This document shows, piece after piece, positions 1 through 13,175 of a DNA stretch of 64,000 bases (positions are counted from its first letter, which is position 1; each line of letters opens with the position of its first letter). Origin of the DNA: Closterium sp. NIES-65. Its lineage: Eukaryota > Streptophyta > Zygnematophyceae > Desmidiales > Closteriaceae. Below the pieces are notes generated by a model, which worked only from the letters and a program-made list of their open reading frames with translations, made no database searches and was not told the DNA's origin. The stretch is taken from positions 2,914,001 to 2,978,000 of the forward strand of contig CANXME010002096.1 in NCBI GenBank assembly GCA_948144175.1, in the 5' to 3' direction. The position numbers and the translations under genes were made by a program.

Positions 1-91
1 ACCAAAGGTACCCACTGGGACATTCTTGCTTCCACAACAAACATCAAACCCCTCATCATGCCGCCCCCCTTCCCCCCAGCACACAGCGTAC

Positions 92-3000
92 CAGGTGCAA
101 CAGCCCATGGCCGTGGGGTGGAGAGCAGGCCACGAGGGGGCGGCACTCCAGCACCTCCACGAGCACCTTGAGCAGCAGCAGATGACCCTCCAGCAGCTGC
201 GGTGTGGCAAGAACACATAGGGAATAAGGTAAAGCTTGTAAGAAGTGAGAAGAGAACTCGAGGACCGCTACGAGCACTTTGAGCGGCAGCAGATGGCCTT
301 CCAGCAGCTGAGGTATACATGGCAAGGGAGGAGAAAAATCGTTGGCATTGTTAGGTTTATTAAGTCAGGGAGCATCCCAACACCTCGATGATCAGGGAGC
401 ATCCCAACACCTCGATGATCAGGGAGCATCCCAACACCTCGATGAGCGCTTTTTGAGGAGCAGCAACAACAATCCATCACCTCCACCAGCACTTTAAGCA
501 GCGCCTCCAGATGGCTCTCCAGCAGCTAGGATGTGGCCAGAAAGTACAGGGAACACAGTGAGCTCTGTTAGGAATGAGCACTTTGGCACCTCTAGCTGCA
601 CTTTGAGCAGCAGCAGATGGCCTTCCAATCCAACAGCTGGGAAGAGGAAAGATGAGGTGAGCGTAGAAGGTGAGGAGAGAAGGTTTTTTTTTTTTTTTGG
701 TGCTCTCTCCTTTCTTCCATATTTGCTCTCCTCCTCTTCCTCCTCCATCCCCACCTCCTCTCTCCTCTCTGCACCTTTTCTCCCCGAGCCTCCTCTCCTC
801 AATGATCTCCGTCCTCGCCTCACGATGCAAGCACGAATCTGGAAAACTTCAGAGGTCTAAGAATCCTGGAGGTCCTCGAAATTCTGCTCTCAATCTCCCA
901 GAACTGATATGCATAAGTTATGCATCTATAAGTCGCAGATATCCTAGACCCTCAAGCGATCAACCTACCTCACAGATATCATCTCCTTGGTGCGACCTGT
1001 AGACGCATCACTTATGTTTATCAATATAATGAGATCGTGAGCAGCGATCCCCGAGGACCTCCAGGATTCCCAGACCTCTGAAGTTTCCTAGGAGAAGGCG
1101 CTCCTCGCGGCAAGAGTTGAGCACGAACCAAACTCAAATGTGTTTGGTAGAACTTTTCCTTACGTTTACATTCAGCCAAACCGAACTGGACAGGTTTGGT
1201 TGAACATTCTTCAAAGCAGCAGTATACTGTTGGGCATTTACAGTCTACCATTTGGCAGGGCGAGTGCCAGCCGTTCATAAATGGTACATGTTGGGGCCGA
1301 AATCGTGAGGCAGACTGTAAAACCCTAAACCACACTGTCAAATGTATACTGCTGCTTTAAGACTTTTTAGGGTTCGAGGTTTGCTTTGCTTGTACTAGGG
1401 CGAACCGAAACGGTTTGGCCAAACTTTTTAGGGTTCGGCCGAACTCAAACTTTCGGTTTGAGGGTCCATTTCATTTTACTCCTGAATTGAACCCTGCCTT
1501 GTCCGAACAGTCGAACCTTTCGAGATTATCTGTCAGGGGCAGAACCAAACAACTTCGGCCCGCCCAAACTTTTTCGAAGTTTGACCGAACATTTTTGGGG
1601 AAAACAGAAGTTCGGTTTGGTTGGAGTGCAATCGAGCACGTTCGACCGAACCGAACCAGAGTTTGGTTCGTTGCTCATCTCTACTCTCAACTCCTCACCT
1701 CCACCTTTCTCTTTCTCTACTCACAACCTCTCCCCTCACCTCTTCCCTGCCATCCATTCCCCATGTCACGTGCTGCAGCCAGCGAATCTCCTCGTCCAGA
1801 AGCTTCCTGACAACTTCCTCCTCGTCTCGAAGACACACCCCCTGCACCACCTTGCACAGCAACTCCCAGTACTGGAGGGGAGGGAGGAGCGGGTGATGGA
1901 TGAGAAGAGAGGGAGAGGAGAATGATGAATAAGTACAACACCTGAATACATCACCTTGCATAGCAACTCCCAGTGCTGGAGGGGAGGGAGGAGCGGGTGA
2001 TGGATGAGAAGAGAGGGAGAGGAGAAACGACGAATAAGTACAACACCTGAATACATCACCTTGCATAGCAACTCCCAGTACTGGAGGGGGGGGAGGGGGG
2101 GGTAAGAGGGAAGGAGAGAGAGAGATCATAGGACGTCAAACGAGGAAAAATGACGCATAGGAGCAACCAGTGGATGTACCACCTTGCACAGCTGCCCCCT
2201 CCCAGTACTGGAGGGGTTGAGAGAAAGGGGGATGAGAGGGGGGCGGGGAGGTTTGAGAGAAGGGGGGATGAGAAGGGGGGGGGGGGGGGGGTTGAGAGAA
2301 GTGGAAGTGAATGAGAGGAGAGAGAGATAAAGAGACGTCAACAGAGGAGGGGTCCCCTCCACCACAAAAATAGCAAGAGCATTGTGAATCAACGCTCCTG
2401 TCCACCACTCCACCGCTTCTCACTGATCTTCACTGCCAGGTTGTGCACTCACTGGTCTGTTGTGTTTTGGTTGCTTGTCAGCAGCAGCACGGGCAGAGGC
2501 GAGGGAGTGGAAGATGCAGGAGTGGATGGATGTGAAGGGGCGTGAGGGATGGCCTGGGAGGCCGAGAGTGGCACCAGCCTGGCCTGTCACTGCTGCTGCT
2601 CGCGATGACATTGCTGCTGCTGCTGCTGGTAGTGCTGTGGAAGCTGGTGCGACTGATGGTGCTGCTGGCTGTGTGGTGGAGGAGGGGAGTGGCGGCCACT
2701 TTTCCAGGCTGTTGGGAGGACGGGTGGGTGGGAGAATAGGAGCATGGGGGAGGACAAGGAAAAAGGTTGATTACGCCATAGGACATGGCACGATCACATG
2801 AGATGTGTGTGTTGGCGTGGTGCTAACAGGAAGATTGGGTGACTGGGCTGAGAGAATGCTAAAGATAGATGAACATCTTGTAAGGGTGAACATCAGGGTA
2901 GAAAAGTAAAGGAAAAAAAAAAACTGAACATAGAAAGATATTTACCGTCTACGTGGACCAACGCAGTACCTTATGTGAAGAAAGAGCTCTGCAAATTTGT

Positions 3001-6000
3001 ATCGAATTTCAGTTTCTGGACAGTGCAAGCAGGTGTCCTGGGGGGGTGCCAGCATGTGAAGAAGAGGATGGAATGGCCAGAGAATCAGGAGTGGATAGGC
3101 GGGAGCAAGAAACGTTAGGAGAAGTAGGGAGCATGAAGTAGAAAAAACTATCCATTTAATACATGTCTAATAGCTGAAGCTCAATTAGCTGAAGCAACGA
3201 ATGGAATGGAATGGAATGGACGGAGTACGATGAACGGGACGAGACTCACAACAATGAATCGGGAAACGAAGTGAGAGGAGAAGAGGATGGTGGCGATCTC
3301 TCTCCGACGACCCAGGCACTCTGACTGTGATATCAAGAGAAGAAGACAGGAGGTGGGTGGGGGCGGGAGGGGGGAGGGGAGGTGGGGGGGAGAGTCAGGG
3401 GAGGGAGGGAGCGAGGGGAAGTGAGAGGAGAAGAGGATGGTGGCGATCTCTCTCCGACGACCCAGGCACTCTGACTGAGGGGAACAAGAGAAGAAAAAAA
3501 GGGGGGGGGGGGGGGGAAGGGAGTGAGGGGAAGTGGGGAAAACGAATGACTGAGAATTTTTTTTTTCAAGGTGTGCAGCCACTTGCAATTTAGAAAGAGC
3601 GCGAATGAAGTCGACAAATACAAGAGGGCTTTTTGCAGGAGGAAGAAAAGGAAGAGGGGTGAAAAAATCGGGGGAAGGTGTTGAGGGGGGGGGGGGGGGG
3701 GGGGGGGGGGGAGGGGATTTGTTGGAGCAGAGGAGAAAGGGCTAAAACACCAAACTCACCGGCACCAGCGCTCCTTCTATCGCCAAGCACGCATTGTCGA
3801 GATGCAACAATAAGTCGGCAGCTTCATCCTCCCCATCATCCTCTGTTCCTCACATTCCTAGTCCCCACACACACCAGCACCACCGCTCCTTCTATCGCCA
3901 GGCAAGCATCATCAGGATGTCACAGTGAGTCTGCCCCGTCCTCATCCTCCCCATCCTCCTCCTAATCCTCTGTTCATCACTTTCCTAGCCCCACACTCAC
4001 CAGCACCACCGCTCCTTCTATGGCCAGGCACGCATCATCAGGATGCAACGGTGAATCCGCCCCGTCCTCATCCGCCTCCCAAGCGTCTCTCCATCACTCC
4101 CCCAAGCCCCACACTCACCAGCACCACCGCTCCTTCTATCGCCAGGCACGCATCATCAGGATATAACAGTGAATCCGCCCCGTCCTCATCCTCTTCCTCC
4201 TCATCATCCTCGTCCTCTGATTCATCGCTCTCCTCCCCTCCCCTCTTCCCCGAGCCGGCCTGCTCCACCCGCTGCTTTAGCCCAGACTGCAGGGCTAGGT
4301 GCTGCCAATGGTGGGAGCAATGGGAGGTGGGAGAAACAGGAGAGACAGTTAAGGGACGGGAGGGATGAAAGGGAAGAGCAGGAGAGAGGGGTGTAAAAAG
4401 AAGGATGAAATTTGGAAGGGAGCCCTACAGGTGAATCAGGGAGCAGCGAACTAACATGGGTTTTAGCAGGTGTGGGTTGCATTACACATTCATGATGTAT
4501 GTAGGTATGCATTACACATTCATGATGTATGTAGGTATGCATTACACATTCATGATGTATGTAGGTATGCGTTGCAAGGGCTTGCCTCTGAGGAGCACAA
4601 GAGGACAATCTAGCAAAAATATTATTTTATAGGCGCCTAAAGTCTTGTATTTGACAAGCACAACAGGACATTTTAACCACTAACATGCATGCACATTTGG
4701 TATGCACGCATGCATCAACACATGGACGCATGCACACATGCAGCTCTGCATGGATACATTTCTTGTGTGCACGCATACATACATACACCGTGCACAATTC
4801 ACTCACAGCAACAGCTGCTGCAGTATCGAATGCATGCGGATTGGGTGACACCATGGCCTGCAAAGAGCCAATCGATGCCGCCCAGGCGAGCATCATGATG
4901 GTATTGGTGAGCTCTGACCAATCAGCCGGCAGCAGGGTAGACGGCGCATCCATGATCTGTGGGGGCAGTAAGGAGAGGAATCAGTTATAATTCTCCCCGT
5001 GCAAGTAACAAAACGCACGAGACCGAACTGAGGGTGCATCATAATTTTTTAGACGCCTAAAGAAACAAAACGCATGGGACAAAAATGAGGTGGATCAGAG
5101 CAGCAGACTGGTGTCGCAGCGTGGTGAAGCTGGGAGAAAGCGGTGAGGAATGAGACTTACTGCTACAAATGGCGGCACATCCCTTCCAGGCACAGGGGCC
5201 ACTGCTGCTGCCGGAACAGGGGCTGCCGTCGCGGCTGCTGGCGAGTCTACAGCAGCTGCTTCTACAACTGCTTGCTGCGCTGGTGCTTGTGCTTGTGCTG
5301 GTGCTTGTGCTGCTCCAGCAGCACCTGCTGCAGGAGGCTGAGGAGCTGGGGCGTCCTCGCTAGGAACAACCCCTTTATTGGCAGCATTTTCACAAGTATC
5401 TACAGTGAGTCCCCCGTTATCCAGAATAATGTCCTGTACTTCCACGTCTTCCTCCTCCCCCTCGTCCATCCCCTCACCCACCCTCTTTGCTTCCGCGACC
5501 ACCACTGTGCCATCCGCCCTGCAGGGAACAACACCAAAGCCACACACAGGCACAGGTAGAGGTTTCACAGGAAATGAATCACCTCACCAGATGCGACAAC
5601 TTGGCTCCAACAAAAAATAAAAGAAAGAAAGAAAGAAAGAAAAGAAAGAAAGAAAGGAAAGAAATAAATAAATAAATAAATAAATAAAGAAAACAATACT
5701 TCCAATCAGTCCAGCCCAAAATTCACCTCAGCAAAGGCCAGAGAAGAATAGAAGAGCTGATTGGATAGATATCGCATAATAGTTAACAAAGAAAGAACAA
5801 GAGGCCGAGAAGCTGCTGGCAGCTTAAAAAGTGCCTCAAAAGACACCAAGTGGCTGCTGGCAGCCATTTCGAAGAAGGCACAACAGAATGATTTTGTTTT
5901 TTGAGTCGAATAAAATCGAGAATCGCTCACCGGATGAGGCAGGTTGGCTCAGACGAATTGCCAGGTGCCGTGGCAAGGAGAGGGGCGGCCGCCACTGGCA

Positions 6001-9000
6001 CTGTACGGGCTACAGTGATCCCCACAATGCTCTCTATAGTGCTTGCTACAGTACCCGCTGCTGCGGCTGTGTATGCGGCATCTGGCAGCTGCTCCTCGTC
6101 GCTGCCTTCCTCCTCGCAGTCCTCCCAGAGGCCTGGTGCTGTGCTAGAGGCGCCACCAAAGTGATCGCCAAACAGCTGAAACATGTTAGGGTTTGGGGGG
6201 CCACGGCACGATGGAAACAGGCGAACACACATCGAATTAAGGAGAGGAGAAGAAACTTTTCAAGGGCACGGCAAACAGAGACACTCACCAGGAGCTTCAG
6301 AATGTGCAGGGCGCTCATGTAGCACTTCCGCCTCGTGCTGTCATCCGTTGCACGCGGCAGGGCTTGGGTCTGAAAGACTGACATGAGGGCACTGCGGAAG
6401 GATGTAGGCGGGATGGAGAGGGGGGAGGAGGGAGAGAAGAGAGTGGCCAATTAGTAAGGGGGGCGACATGAGGGCACTGCGGAAGGATGAGAACGAGGGG
6501 GGCGTTCCGAAGGTGAGAGGGAGAGGAGGTCGGGTGTTGTTGACAAGAGAGAAAGTACTGGTGTGGTTTTTGGAGAAGTGAGAAGAAGACGGTACAGAGC
6601 AAAGAGAGGTAGAACCAGGCCCGGACATGTACACCTACAAACCAATCAGACTACACATGCCCTGAAACGATGCGGATATGAAACCATGAGCCAGAAGAAT
6701 TGAGCTTTGGGGTTTAGTAATGAGCTCAAAGCTCTCTAAGTACAAACGAAATGAGCAAGGAATGGATGAGGAGGGAATCTGAGGTAATCCCTAGGGGATC
6801 AAGGGCAATCCCAAGGCAATGTCCAATTGGTGGGTTGGAGATTGCTTGGTGATCACATTTGGGTTTGGTTGGGATGTGGGTGTGTGTACACCCAACCAAA
6901 CACAGTGCAATCTACACAACGCTAGGATATAAACGTACAAGTACAAAAGTTGAAATTGAAGTCTAGCTCTAACAAGTCATGCATTCGTTTGGGCAGACAA
7001 CAAAATTTGAAAGGTCACCTGAAGCCACTGGACTGGAGAAAGCTCGCTCGGAAGCGAAGGGTGGCAGGCGAGGGCTGGCGGTTGACAGGCAGCAATAGCC
7101 CGTCCAGCACCTGGTGGTGAGTGGCGTGGTGGGATGCATGGAGGCACACGGGCATAAGGGGCAGATGGGATGGGTGGATGGGAAGATGATGGAATGGGGC
7201 GCTGATGCATGAGAGAATTATGGTTAACAGATGGGAGCTTGGAACAGTGAGTGAGCAAGCGACGAAGTATGGTGATTACCTGCAGCAGCGTATCTGGCCA
7301 TTGCTCTAAACCCTGAAACCCCACCCTAATCACCTGCAGTAGCGTGCCTGGCGAATTGCTCTAAACCCTGAAACCCCACCCTAATCACCTGCAGTAGCGT
7401 GCCTGGCGAATTGCTCTAAACCCTGAAACCCCACCCTAATCACCTGCAGTAGCGTGCCTGACAGTCGCGCTAAACCCTTAAACCCGGAAACTGCTACACC
7501 CTCAAACAAGGAAATCCTAATCACCTGCAGCGTATAAACAAGGCGTGGCGAGGGACGCAGGAGATGCGTCAGAATGGTTGCAGCCTCGGCTGCTGATGGC
7601 GCTGACTGGATGCTCTGCAGGGGGAGTCACAGTCAGTGGTCAGATGTGAGGGAGAGAACACGAAAGAGGGAGACGATGAGAGAGTATGAAATCTAGGGCG
7701 GGTGCAGGGAGAGGGTATATAGGAGAGACAGGTCACTGTGACCAGGTGTATGTGTGCTGTGGTGATGCATGCACCTGTCCATGACGCATAGGCCCATGCG
7801 GATGCAGGTGTAGTAGCGACCTGGGCAGAATCAGATCCCACCGACCAAGAATCAAATCTTCACAACTGCGCGATCGACAAGAGATAAACAGCTCCTGCGA
7901 CTGACGACTACAAAACGATTCTCAAACACTGACAAAGAATTGAACACCTGTGTGAGTGCGACTGACTGACCATGAAATCGTCAAGAATGGCGCGGTGTGT
8001 TGGCAGCAGCATGAGGAGCTCGTCCGCTGCCTGATGTGCGGAGAGGCAGGGGAGGGGGGTGGGAAGAAGGGAAGGGAGTGGGTGGACGCTAGACATGAGC
8101 ATCGGGTTGTAAATCAACTCGAATCCAGACGACCCTGTTGCACCAGACAATTCATAACAAATTGGATTCAGTCAGGTCTGGGTGGAGTCGAGTCAACACA
8201 CCAGACGAGCCTGTTGCACTCAATACACTTTTGAAGAAGCGACTCAAGGAAGACAAACCTGCTGCACTTGATGGTTGGCGGATTGAAGCAGGCGGAAGAG
8301 AGTGCCGTACACCTGCAGGCACGCAAAGAAACGGTTCCAAACTCAGAAATATCAAGCTGGTTCATTAGTCGATCGAAAATCGAGTCTGACTAAAAAAATC
8401 AGACGGAAGGGAATGCCGTACACCTGCCATGCAGGGAGACAATTTCCCAACAACAAACAACAGAGCCGGCGGGCTGGTTCAATCATTGAAGAGCCAATCA
8501 ATCACAAGGTCAAACATCTTTGAATGAAGGCGTGAGGGAAGAAAAGTGACATGGAACATGAAACAACAAGGATAATCACAAGCATGTGATCCCCCCCGTC
8601 CGCCCCGCAGCCCTGCCACTCCGCTCTCCCCTTCCCTTCTTCTCGCTCAAATACATCCTCCTTCCTTTTGCCGACCCCATTCCCCTCAAACCCTAACCCA
8701 CCTCCCCCTGTCGTGCCATGAGCACTCCCGGAAGCTCTGCCTCCCCTCCCTCCCCTTGCTGCCTGCTGCGAGGTCGGGGATTCAGCTGGAACGAGAGGAG
8801 GCATGGGGGGGGGGTTGCACCGGAAAGGAGAGGAGCAGAAGAAAACGAAGATAGAGGCATGCAGTCACATTTAAGAGCACCTCCATTACAATCACACAAA
8901 GACAATGAAAGAACACAATCCTCTAGGCGGTTCAGGAATAGCCTAAGAGTGCATCCGTTACAGTCACACACCTACAATCATTGTAACTGAACCACACACC

Positions 9001-12000
9001 ATGACAGAAGCAATGAGTCGCCGCCCGTCCGTGATCCCGCATTGCCGGAGCACGAGCCAATCAGAGAGCAGCTCATGGCCGTCCAATAGCAGCCGCACAC
9101 GCGCCAAGTCACACTCGAGCTTGTGGGCCACCTGGCAAGTCAAGGCAGGTCAACGCAAGTCAGGGCAATAGTTTCAGCAAGCTGAGAGAAAGAGGGGGAA
9201 CAGGAAAAGAACAGTGCAACCGATTCCATCAGAATACATATATATATATATATATATTAAATACATTAAACAAACAGACGTTTATGTATGCACATGTATG
9301 TTGTAGCCCACCTTGAGTCGCAGCAAGCGCAGGTACTCGTTTGCATGCGTGTGAACAAAGAAGTTCACATGTTTGCTGTGTGCCACTGTCACCTGCTTGT
9401 GATGGGATGTGGTGGGATCGGATGGGGCATGAACGATAAGCCTATCATGCTTGCTGTGTTTGTACAGCTGAAGAGTAAAATGAAAAGAAAATAAAATTAA
9501 ATAAAGCAACGAACAAATCTCACCTCCACCTGAAATGGCCTGTTTCAGATCTCACCTCCACCTGAAATGGCCTGTTTCAGATCTCACCTCCACCTGAAAT
9601 GGCCTGTTTCAGATCTCACCTCCACCTGAAATGGCCTGTTTCAGATCTCACCTCCACCTGAAATGGCCTGTTTCAGATCTCACCTCCACCTGAAATGGCC
9701 TGTTTCAGATCTCACCTCCACCTGAAATGGCCTGTTTCAGATCTCACCTCCACCTGAAATGGCCTGTTTCAGATCTCACCTCCACCTGAAATGGCCTGTT
9801 TCAGATCTCACCTCCACCTGAAATGGCCTGTTTCAGATCTCACCTCCACCTGAAATGGCCTGTTTCAGATCTCACCTCCACCTGAAATGGCCTGTTTCAG
9901 ATCTCACCTCCACCTGAAATGGCCTGTTTCAGATCTCACCTCCACCTGAAATGGCCTGTTTCAGATCTCACCTCCACTTGAAACGGCCTGCCCTGGTAGG
10001 AGGCGCCGTGGGGCGGCACTCTGCGGGGACAGCTGGCCTCACAGCGCGTGAGGAATTGCTGGGAGGGAGGGGGGGAAGGGGGTGTGTGGTGGGCGGAGGG
10101 GAAGGGTGTATGGGTGGAGGGCGGTTTTTGATGGGGGAGGCAGAGAGGGGAGCAGGCCTTTGTTTGACGGCCTGTCCTGGTAGGTAGCACCGTGGGGTGG
10201 CACCCTGCGAGGGCAGGAAGCCTCACAGAGAATGAGGAATTGCTGGGAGTGGAAGTGGGAGAGAAGGGCATGGGGCAGGGGAGGCGATGGAGGAATTATA
10301 GAAAAGCAGTAGGCCTGAGTGCATGTCGGAAGAAGAGGAGTGCATGTGATGCAATTTGTGCACATCCATATGTATGGAAGGCGTGTCTTTTGTTGCACAC
10401 TTGCAGGTTGTTTGTCCCTCCATGCTCACTCACCCTACCCTCCTATGTGCTGCTCTCGCACTTACTGTCAAGAGCAAAAGGCAGCGCTGTGCTTGCTCCT
10501 CTGCTGAAGCTTGCCCTTCCAAACTACTGCCACCCTTGCTGCCCCTGCCACCCTCGCCACCCCTTGTGCCTTCTCCGTTCAACTCCCCACTCCTTGCACC
10601 CCCCACCTCCCTCTCCTGCTCCCTTGCTTCCAGCCCACCCTCATCCTCCTGTCCAGCCATTGCCACATCATCACCGCCGCCATCCCTTGCATCACCCGTC
10701 CTCTCCCCGCCATCACTCTCCTCCGCACTCGTTTCCATGGGCAGCGCATCCCTCCCAGTGGGCGCCACTCCTCCTGCGCTTCTCCCTTTCACGTCCCCGT
10801 TATGCCCTCCCAACATCTGCCCGTTATACCCCGCACTTGTCCCTCCCTCCAGCTGCTGCATCGCAGCAGCAAGGCGCCGCATGCACTCGCCTATGAAGCT
10901 CTGCCGCACCGCCACCAGCTTGGCCTGGAAAATAGAAGTTGGGCAGGAAGGAAGGGGTAAGGGGAAAATGGGGTTGGTGGGGAGGAATGGAGGGGAGAGC
11001 ATGCACTCGCCTATGAAGCTCTGCCGTACCGCCACTAGCTTGGCCTGGAGGGAGGGGGTAGAGAGGGTTGGCAAGTAAGGAAGGTGAGGGGAGAGACAGC
11101 GGAGAGCCAATGACCACACGAGCTGCACTCCCTTCAACTGCCCCACGTCTCCTGCCACTGCCACCTGCACGCCCTCCCTCGCAACACTGCGGCACCTACC
11201 TTTTCTGGGGCTACAAGCGAGGAGTGCAGGTCCCTTAATAGCTGGATGCAGAGCTGCCAGATGGCGGCAGAGGGGCAGGCAGCGGAGAGCCAGCGACCAC
11301 ACGAGACCCAATGATGTGACACTAGAAGGCAACACTGTGACTGTATGTAATAGCATGAGGAGCACACACCTTCTCCGGAGCTACAAGGGATGAATGTAAG
11401 TCCCTGAGCAGCTGGATGCAGGGTTGCCAGATGGCAGGAGAGGGGCAGCGGAGAGCCAGTGACCACACGAGGTCCACTCCCTTCAGTTGCCCCACGTCCC
11501 CCGCCACTGCCACCTGCACGCCCGCGCCTGCCGATGCTGCCCCTGCTACTGCTACTGGCAGTGCTGTCGCTGCTGGTGCTGGTGTTGCTCCGGGTGCTGC
11601 TGAGGTGACTGCGAGCACGCCTGATGCTGTGTTGATGCTGATGAATATGCGGTGGAACAGCCTGATAGAGTGTGAGGGAGAGGAGGGGGTGCATTATAGG
11701 ACAAGTTTTGAGGCACGGATGAAAATGTGGTGGAAGAGCCTGGTAGAGCGAGGGAAGGGGAAGCAACCGAGTGACTTTTGAGACATATCAAACGGCCTGA
11801 TGCTGTGGTGATGCTGATACTCATGCGGAGGAAGAGGACCCTGGTACAGCCCAGGGAGAGGTACGGGGCGAGTGGGTAAGAGAGGCAGCACATCATGCGG
11901 TTGGAAAGAAATAGAGAAGGAACGTGATTGTCAGTGCGACAGAGGGAAGGGGTCGGGGTATTGACACATTAGACCCAGGCAGGAAGCCTCCAAAAAGAAC

Positions 12001-13124
12001 CACTGAATAAGCAAGGAAAAATGGGGTGGAGAAGGGGAAAGGGGGGGAGGAGAAGCAGCATTCGCAGGCAGGTAATGCATGGTGGTGGTCATCGCAGTGA
12101 CAAGGAGCAGAAACAAGAAGTAATGTGCAAAAAGAAAGAATGAAAAGAAGAAGAAGTAGAAGAAAATGCAATGTTTACACACAATGCATGGCACTGCAAA
12201 GCTCACCCACCTCCAAGCGATGGGCGAGAACTGCTCCGGAGGCAGCTGCGTCAACCAATCCAAGAGCGCCACCTGTCCCGTCGAGCTCACGGCCCCTCCC
12301 ACCACCCCGACCCCTGTGCCCACACTCCCCACCTCCCCTATCCGCCCACCCGCCTCTCCTCTCCACTCCCCCCCTTCCCTCCCCTCCACAGCATCACACA
12401 GCCACGTCAGCGCCAGCTGGCGGTCCTCAGGGCACGCTGGGTGCTCCACTAGCTCCGTCCATATCACGCGCAGCCCCTCTGGCTGTAACTCCATGCCGCC
12501 TGCCTGCACGATGGTAGAGGTTTTGGGTGTAGAAAGGGGTTTGGAATGGTGTGCTGAGAAATCAGGCACGGGTCCTTGACGAGCTGGGAAGACATGCTGG
12601 GTGTTCCACTAACAAGCCCCGTGCCTCCAGCCTGCAGGTTGGTAGAGATTTACGGTTTCACGGATTATGAAGGGGTTTAGAAAGGCGTGCAGCAGGTACG
12701 GGTCCTTGACGAGCTGGGAAGACATGCTGGGTGTTCCACTAACTCCGTCCAAATCACCCCAGCCCCTCTGTCTGTAGCTCCATGCCGCCCGCCTGGAGGT
12801 TGGTAAGGGTTAAAGAAGGGTTTAGAAAGGATTTGGGAGGGGTTTGAGAATGGTTCAAGAGGAAATTGATTCGGGGGTTGGTGAGAGGTTTAAAAAGGGG
12901 TTTATAAAAGATTCAGGAAGGGTGTTGAGAAGGCAGGCATAGGTGCTCCACTAGCTCAGTCCATATCACCCGTAGTTCTCGACGAAAGGATGACGAAAAG
13001 AAGAGGGGAAGCAAGCACCTGCAGCGCCCAGAGGAGGAAGGAGAGGCGGGCAGTGATGTTGTCGCGGTGGGAGTGCCTGCCATCCACCAACGTGCACTGC
13101 TCCAACTGCCGCTGCAGCTGCACG

Positions 13125-13175
<51 letters not shown>

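Noticed and set aside
1120..1680. Possible gene or element in the aaccgaac/ttcggtttgg-rich stretch
   Set aside because: Many inverted ttcggtttgg/ccgaaccgaac words suggest a degenerate repeat, but no termini, coding frame or clear unit could be defined.
7310..7470. Interstitial telomere-like array (ctaaaccctgaaacccc)
   Set aside because: The CTAAACCCT word recurs only once per ~54-bp unit of the exon 21 donor copies, so it is not a telomere tract.
9516..9971. CRISPR-like regular repeat array
   Set aside because: The units are head-to-tail copies with no unique spacers, in a eukaryotic intron, and match an exon end. The 34-bp array at 16230-16637 fails for the same lack of spacers.
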